Assembly (NCBI RefSeq): GCF_034259325.1
Contig: NZ_JAXIVS010000004.1
Span: 1-64,000, forward strand
DNA: 64,000 bases
Source of the DNA: Hyalangium ruber
Lineage (GTDB): Bacteria; Myxococcota; Myxococcia; Myxococcales; Myxococcaceae
Direction: 5' to 3'
Shown piece by piece: positions 60,380 through 64,000 of the stretch (positions are counted from its first letter, which is position 1; each line of letters opens with the position of its first letter). The position numbers were made by a program, and so were the translations under genes. The notes beneath the pieces are model-generated. The model had not been told where the DNA came from. It did no database searches and saw nothing but the letters and a program-made list of their open reading frames with translations.

Positions 60380-62608
60380 CTACTTCGCCGCCTTCTTCGG
60401 CGAGGAGGCGCCCGGGACGGGGAAGCCGCGCTTGCGCATCAGCGCGTCGATGCCGGCGTCCTTGCCGCGGAAGGCGCGGTAGCCCTCGGCCGGGTCGATG
60501 GTGTTGCCCACTGAGAAGACGTTCTTGCGCAGCCGCTCGGCCACGGACTTGTCGTAGGGCCCCTTGCCCTGGGTGAAGGCCTCGTAGGCATCGGCGGTGA
60601 GGGTGTCGGACCAGAGGTAGCTGTAGTAGCCGGCCGAGTAGCCGTCGCCCGCGAAGATGTGGCCGAACTGCGGGGTGCGGTGGCGCATGACGATCTCCTC
60701 CGGCATGCCGAGCGCCTTGAGCGTGTCGCGCTCGAACGCATCCGGGTCGATCGTCTTCTCGCCGGCCAGGTGCAGCTTCATGTCGACGAGGGCGCTGGAC
60801 AGGTACTCCACCGTGCCGAAGCCCTGGTTGAAGGTGGAGGCCTTCTCGATCTTCGCCACCAGCTCTGGCGGCACCGGCTTGCGCGTCTGGTAGTGCAGCG
60901 CGAAGCGGTTGAGCACCTCGGGCGTGGGCAGCCAGTGCTCCAGGAGCTGCGAGGGGAACTCCACGAAGTCACGCGCCACGGAGGTGCCGGACACGGTGGG
61001 GTACGTCACGTTGGAGGCCAGGCCGTGCAGCGCGTGGCCGAACTCGTGGAACAGCGTCTCGGCGTCCTCCCAGCTGATGAGGACCGGCTCACCGGGCTGG
61101 CCCTTCACGAAGTTGGAGTTGTTGGAGACGATGGTGGTGACTTCACCCTTGAAGCGCTCCTGGTTGCGGTAGGCGTTCATCCACGCGCCGGAGCGCTTGC
61201 CGGGCCGGGCGTACGGGTCGAAGTACCACAGGCCGATGTGGCGGCCGCTGGTCTTGTCCTTCACCTCCCAGATGCGCACATCGGGGTGGTAGACGGGCAC
61301 GCCGGTGACGGGGCTGAAGGCGAAGTTGAACAGCTCGCCGGCCACCCAGAACATGCCCTCGCGCAGGTTCTCCAGCTCGAGGTACGGCTTCACCTCGTTC
61401 TGGTCCAGGTCGTACTTCGCCTTGCGGACCTTCTCGGCGTAGTAGCGGTAGTCCCAGGGGGCGATCTTGAACTTCCCGCCCTCCTTCTTGACGATCGCCT
61501 GCATGTCGGCGACTTCCTCGCGGACGCGGGCGACGGCGGGCGTCCACACCGCCTCCATGAGCTGCATGGCGCGCTCGGGCGTCTTGGCCATGGTGAGCTC
61601 GAGCCGCCAGTGCGCGTGCGTGGGGTAGCCCAGGAGCTTGGCGCGCTCGGCGCGCAGCAGGAGCACCTCGGTGATGATCTTGTTGTTGTCCTTCGCGTCG
61701 CCGTTGTCGCCACGGTTGACGTAGTTGCGCCACACCTTCTCGCGCAGGTCGCGGCGCGCGGAGTAGGTGAGGAACGGCTCCATGGAGGAGCGCGTGTTGG
61801 TGATGGCCCACTTGCCCTTCTGGCCCCGAGCCTCGGCGGCGGCGGCGGCACCGGCGCGCACGGAGTCGGGCAGGCCGGCCAGGTCCGCCTCGTTCTCGAT
61901 GAGGACGACGTAGCCCTCCTCATCGGCGAGCACGTTCTGGCTGAAGTTGGTGTAGAGCGTGGCGAGGCGCTGGTTGATGTTGACCACGAGCTTCTTGGCG
62001 GCCGGGTCGAGCTTGGCGCCGGAGCGGACGAAGTCGGTGTAGCGCAGCCACGTCAGGCGCTGCTGCTCGGGGGAGAGCTTGGCCTTCTCGGGCGAGTTGT
62101 AGACGGCCTCGATGCGCTGGAAGAGCTTCTCGTTCTGGGTGATTTCATCCGAGAAGGCGGCGAGCTTGGGCGCCATCTCGCGCTCGATGCCCTGGAACTC
62201 GGGGGTGGCCATGGTCGAGGCCCAGACGCCGTAGCTGGTGCCCACGGCATCGAGGGTGCGCCCGGTGTCCTCCAGGGCGACGATGGTGTTCTCGAAGGTC
62301 GGCGCGGCCGGGTTGTTGGCGATCGCGGCGATCTCCTGGCGGGCCTTGTCCATGGCCGCCTCGAGGGCGGGCTTGAAGTGCTCGACCTTGACCTGATCGA
62401 ACGCGGGCACGCCGCCGTAGGGGCCGACCCACTTGGCCAGCAGCGGGTTCTGCGGCTGGGCGGGCGCGGTCGGCGCCGCCTGGGCGGGCGCGGCCGCTTG
62501 AGCGGCCGAGGTTTCCTGATCAGTCACGCGGCCCTCCGGGGCGGTGGTCGCGCAGGCGGCGGAGACGAGAGCAGCCGCGCCAGCACTGGCGAAAAAGAGC
62601 TTACGCAT
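60380..62608 (-). CDS. M3-family peptidyl-dipeptidase (Dcp-like), secreted lipoprotein
   Basis: This 742-residue metallopeptidase has a signal peptide with a lipobox-like SAACATT (about 19), a Pro/Ala linker (about 30-55), an all-helical M3 body, and the zinc motif FHEFGHALHG (about 515-524, HEFGH), followed by FVEFPSQLLEHW carrying the third ligand Glu. The C-terminal GHIFAGDGYSAGYYSYLW is characteristic of oligopeptidase A/Dcp. It would cut dipeptides from oligopeptides in the periplasm or outside. GGAGGA 8 bases before ATG 62608 supports the start. It diverges from the OmpA-family gene. Confidence 0.94.
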   Translation of the reverse strand: MRKLFFASAGAAALVSAACATTAPEGRVTDQETSAAQAAAPAQAAPTAPAQPQNPLLAKWVGPYGGVPAFDQVKVEHFKPALEAAMDKARQEIAAIANNPAAPTFENTIVALEDTGRTLDAVGTSYGVWASTMATPEFQGIEREMAPKLAAFSDEITQNEKLFQRIEAVYNSPEKAKLSPEQQRLTWLRYTDFVRSGAKLDPAAKKLVVNINQRLATLYTNFSQNVLADEEGYVVLIENEADLAGLPDSVRAGAAAAAEARGQKGKWAITNTRSSMEPFLTYSARRDLREKVWRNYVNRGDNGDAKDNNKIITEVLLLRAERAKLLGYPTHAHWRLELTMAKTPERAMQLMEAVWTPAVARVREEVADMQAIVKKEGGKFKIAPWDYRYYAEKVRKAKYDLDQNEVKPYLELENLREGMFWVAGELFNFAFSPVTGVPVYHPDVRIWEVKDKTSGRHIGLWYFDPYARPGKRSGAWMNAYRNQERFKGEVTTIVSNNSNFVKGQPGEPVLISWEDAETLFHEFGHALHGLASNVTYPTVSGTSVARDFVEFPSQLLEHWLPTPEVLNRFALHYQTRKPVPPELVAKIEKASTFNQGFGTVEYLSSALVDMKLHLAGEKTIDPDAFERDTLKALGMPEEIVMRHRTPQFGHIFAGDGYSAGYYSYLWSDTLTADAYEAFTQGKGPYDKSVAERLRKNVFSVGNTIDPAEGYRAFRGKDAGIDALMRKRGFPVPGASSPKKAAK

Positions 62609-62863
62609 CAACGGATTCCTCCAGACGGGAGTGTCATGGGTGGGGGTGCAGACTAGCGGGGCCGATTCGGAAGTCGACTCAGAACGGAACCGGGCGCCCC
62701 AACAGGGGAGCATGGGGGCTATTCCCTCGCTCGCTCCCCAAGCCCACGGACAGGCGACGGCGCACAGCGTCATCCGGCGCCCCGAGGGGCGAGCAAGGCG
62801 CCGAGCCTCCCCAAAGGCCCTGTGAATGCGCTCCCTTGAAGTCCCTTCCAAACGGGAGAGCAC

Positions 62864-62870
62864 AAGGAGG
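62864..62870 (+). promoter_or_regulatory. Shine-Dalgarno deciding the OmpA-like gene start
   Basis: AAGGAGG 6 bases before GTG 62877 selects this codon. Upstream in-frame starts would place 17 polar residues before the signal peptide. Confidence 0.7.
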
Positions 62871-62876
62871 CTTCAC

Positions 62877-63500
62877 GTGAACGCATGGAAGACGGTGGGA
62901 GTGCTGGTGCCGGCGCTGATGCTGGGAGTGACGGGCTGCGCGACTCCGGGTAAGCGAACGGCGACGGGCGCGGCGGCGGGCGCCATCGTGGGCGGAGCGG
63001 CGGGAGCCATGGTGGGCGAGGACTTCGAGGGCGCGGCGGTGGGCGCGGGCGTGGGGGCGGTGGCGGGCGCGGCCGTGGGCAACTACCTCGACAAGCAGGC
63101 GCGCGAGCTGGAGCAGGTGGCGGACACCCGGAGGACGGACGAAGGGCTGCTGCTGAACCTGCGCAGCGAGCTGCTCTTCGAGACGGACAGCGCGGTGCTC
63201 ACGGAGAGCGCCATCGCGCAGGTCTCTCGGATTGGAGACATCCTGGTGAAGTACCCGGAGGACCGGATCCGCATCGAGGGCCACACCGACAGCCGAGGCG
63301 AGGGGCCCTACAACGAGGCGCTGTCGATGCGCCGCGCCGAGGCGGTTCAGCGCGTGCTGATCTCCCGGGGCGTCCAGCCTCAGCAGATGATGGTGCTGGG
63401 CATGGGCGAGACGGAGCCGGTGGCGCCGAACGAGACGGTGGCGGGGCGCTCGGCCAACCGCCGCGTGGAGCTTCACATCGACGTGCCGCGGGCCTCGTAA
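62877..63500 (+). CDS. OmpA-family lipoprotein with glycine zipper
   Basis: The 207-residue protein has a signal peptide and lipobox (MLGVTGC), a Gly-zipper stretch (about 33-75; GAIVGGAAGAMVG, VGAGVGAVAGAAVG) and a C-terminal OmpA domain (about 100-205) with LLFETDSAVLTE, RIEGHTDSRGEGPYNEALSMRRAEAV and SANRRVELHI, which binds peptidoglycan. It resembles YiaD/Pal-type envelope tethers. It converges with the small Cys-rich lipoprotein gene. Confidence 0.94.
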   Translation: MNAWKTVGVLVPALMLGVTGCATPGKRTATGAAAGAIVGGAAGAMVGEDFEGAAVGAGVGAVAGAAVGNYLDKQARELEQVADTRRTDEGLLLNLRSELLFETDSAVLTESAIAQVSRIGDILVKYPEDRIRIEGHTDSRGEGPYNEALSMRRAEAVQRVLISRGVQPQQMMVLGMGETEPVAPNETVAGRSANRRVELHIDVPRAS

Positions 63501-63527
63501 GCCAGCCCGCGGCCCATCGCGCGAGGA

Positions 63528-63821
63528 CTACGGGCAGACGCAGCGGCCGTTACAGTCGTAGTCGAGGTAGCAGGTGTTGCCACCACAGGCGGTGGAGCAC
63601 GCCGACGCCGTGCTGTAGTACGTGCCCCAGTCGCAGGTCCACTTGCGCGCACAGATGGCCTGCGCGGAGACGTTCTCCTCGGAGCTGCTCTGCTGCGCCT
63701 GCTCGTCCACGAGGACGGTCTCGGACGCCGGGGCCTCCTCGGGCGCGTACGTGCCGCCGCACCCCGTGACAGCGAGGGTGAGGCCCGTGATGAAGGCAAC
63801 CAGCAGAGAGGGGATTCGCAT
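63528..63821 (-). CDS. Small cysteine-rich lipoprotein
   Basis: The 97-residue product starts at ATG 63821 (AGGAG about 9 bases upstream) and has a signal peptide with a good lipobox (LAVTGC, about residue 21). The mature protein has an acidic Ser/Glu stretch and then a compact C-terminal domain with eight Cys (CARKWTC, ACSTACGG, CYLDYDC, CVCP), probably four disulfides. I do not recognise the fold; small Cys-rich lipoproteins of this kind are common in myxobacteria. The last 180 bp of the window beyond it show no gene. Confidence 0.8.
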   Translation of the reverse strand: MRIPSLLVAFITGLTLAVTGCGGTYAPEEAPASETVLVDEQAQQSSSEENVSAQAICARKWTCDWGTYYSTASACSTACGGNTCYLDYDCNGRCVCP

Positions 63822-64000
63822 GGGGACAAGACTCCTGGGTATGGGGTTCAGCTCCAACGGCGCTCGCGCGCTATTCGCATTTTACCCAGAGTCATATTCC
63901 CTCCACAAGCAAACCCCGGGTTCACGCGGGCTGCCCCAGAGGGTGGCCCTATCGACAAGGTAGGGTCCCGCATGGTCTATCTATTGGGTGACCCGTAGCC

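Overview
The window is high-GC bacterial DNA whose gene content points to a myxobacterium, most likely of the suborder Cystobacterineae (Archangium, Cystobacter, Stigmatella, Hyalangium or Myxococcus relatives). The evidence is two eukaryotic-type Ser/Thr kinases with a shared cysteine-rich tail, three Sit-type toxin/immunity loci, lipoproteins with ELWxTDGT or NGLSA repeats, a DUF2169/DUF3540/DUF4150 type VI secretion module, and an ElbD-like ether-lipid enzyme. Genes are dense and mostly in short tight operons. I saw no rRNA, tRNA, CRISPR array or insertion sequence.

Layout. 0.1-6.2 kb: a Ser/Thr kinase, an RcsF-like lipoprotein and a GspE N-domain protein on the minus strand. Divergent from these is a protein that joins a heme-oxygenase-like domain to a DMATS-type aromatic prenyltransferase domain, followed by a Nudix hydrolase and a secreted lipoprotein. 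6.4-14.0 kb: a type VI secretion tip cassette (VgrG, membrane protein, DUF2169-pentapeptide adaptor, pentapeptide solenoid, DUF3540, DUF4150/PAAR-like). 14.0-19.2 kb: a hybrid histidine kinase with a degenerate ATPase domain, a DUF2270 membrane protein, NAD-isocitrate dehydrogenase, glutathione peroxidase and a membrane-tethered thioredoxin. 19.3-20.8 kb: a broken sit locus, made of an immunity gene, a detached AHH toxin tail, a 17-bp-arm inverted repeat and a detached SitA-like lipoprotein head. 20.9-36.9 kb: an amidotransferase, a large cyclase-like/NB-ARC/TPR regulator, a repeat lipoprotein, a PhyH dioxygenase, a second immunity gene with a relic toxin tail, a second Ser/Thr kinase preceded by three identical palindromes, an ELWxTDGT lipoprotein, an EamA transporter, a hybrid sensor kinase and an O-methyltransferase.

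36.9-43.5 kb (minus strand): a complete reductive pyrimidine catabolism operon, reading dihydropyrimidinase, beta-ureidopropionase-like amidase, PreT, PreA and an NCS1 nucleobase permease. 43.7-44.9 kb: a third Sit-type toxin/immunity pair that looks intact. 45.0-47.6 kb: a serine-hydrolase-like protein, a P450 and a small coiled-coil lipoprotein.

47.7-59.0 kb: a lipid biosynthesis cluster. A desaturase diverges from an overlapping operon of a CDP-archaeol-synthase-like protein, a PEP-synthase/rifampin-phosphotransferase-like dikinase, a UbiA-like protein, a methyltransferase, a PlsC acyltransferase and a 1475-residue acyl-AMP ligase/ACP/thioester reductase/phosphotransferase fusion. The fusion resembles ElbD of myxobacterial ether-lipid synthesis. 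59.2-64 kb: an MscS channel, a small membrane protein, an M3 metallopeptidase, an OmpA-family lipoprotein and a cysteine-rich lipoprotein.

The most unusual items are the heme-oxygenase-like/DMATS fusion, the CarS-like/dikinase/UbiA-like/ElbD-like operon, the triple palindrome upstream of the second kinase, and the series of intact and decayed Sit cassettes.
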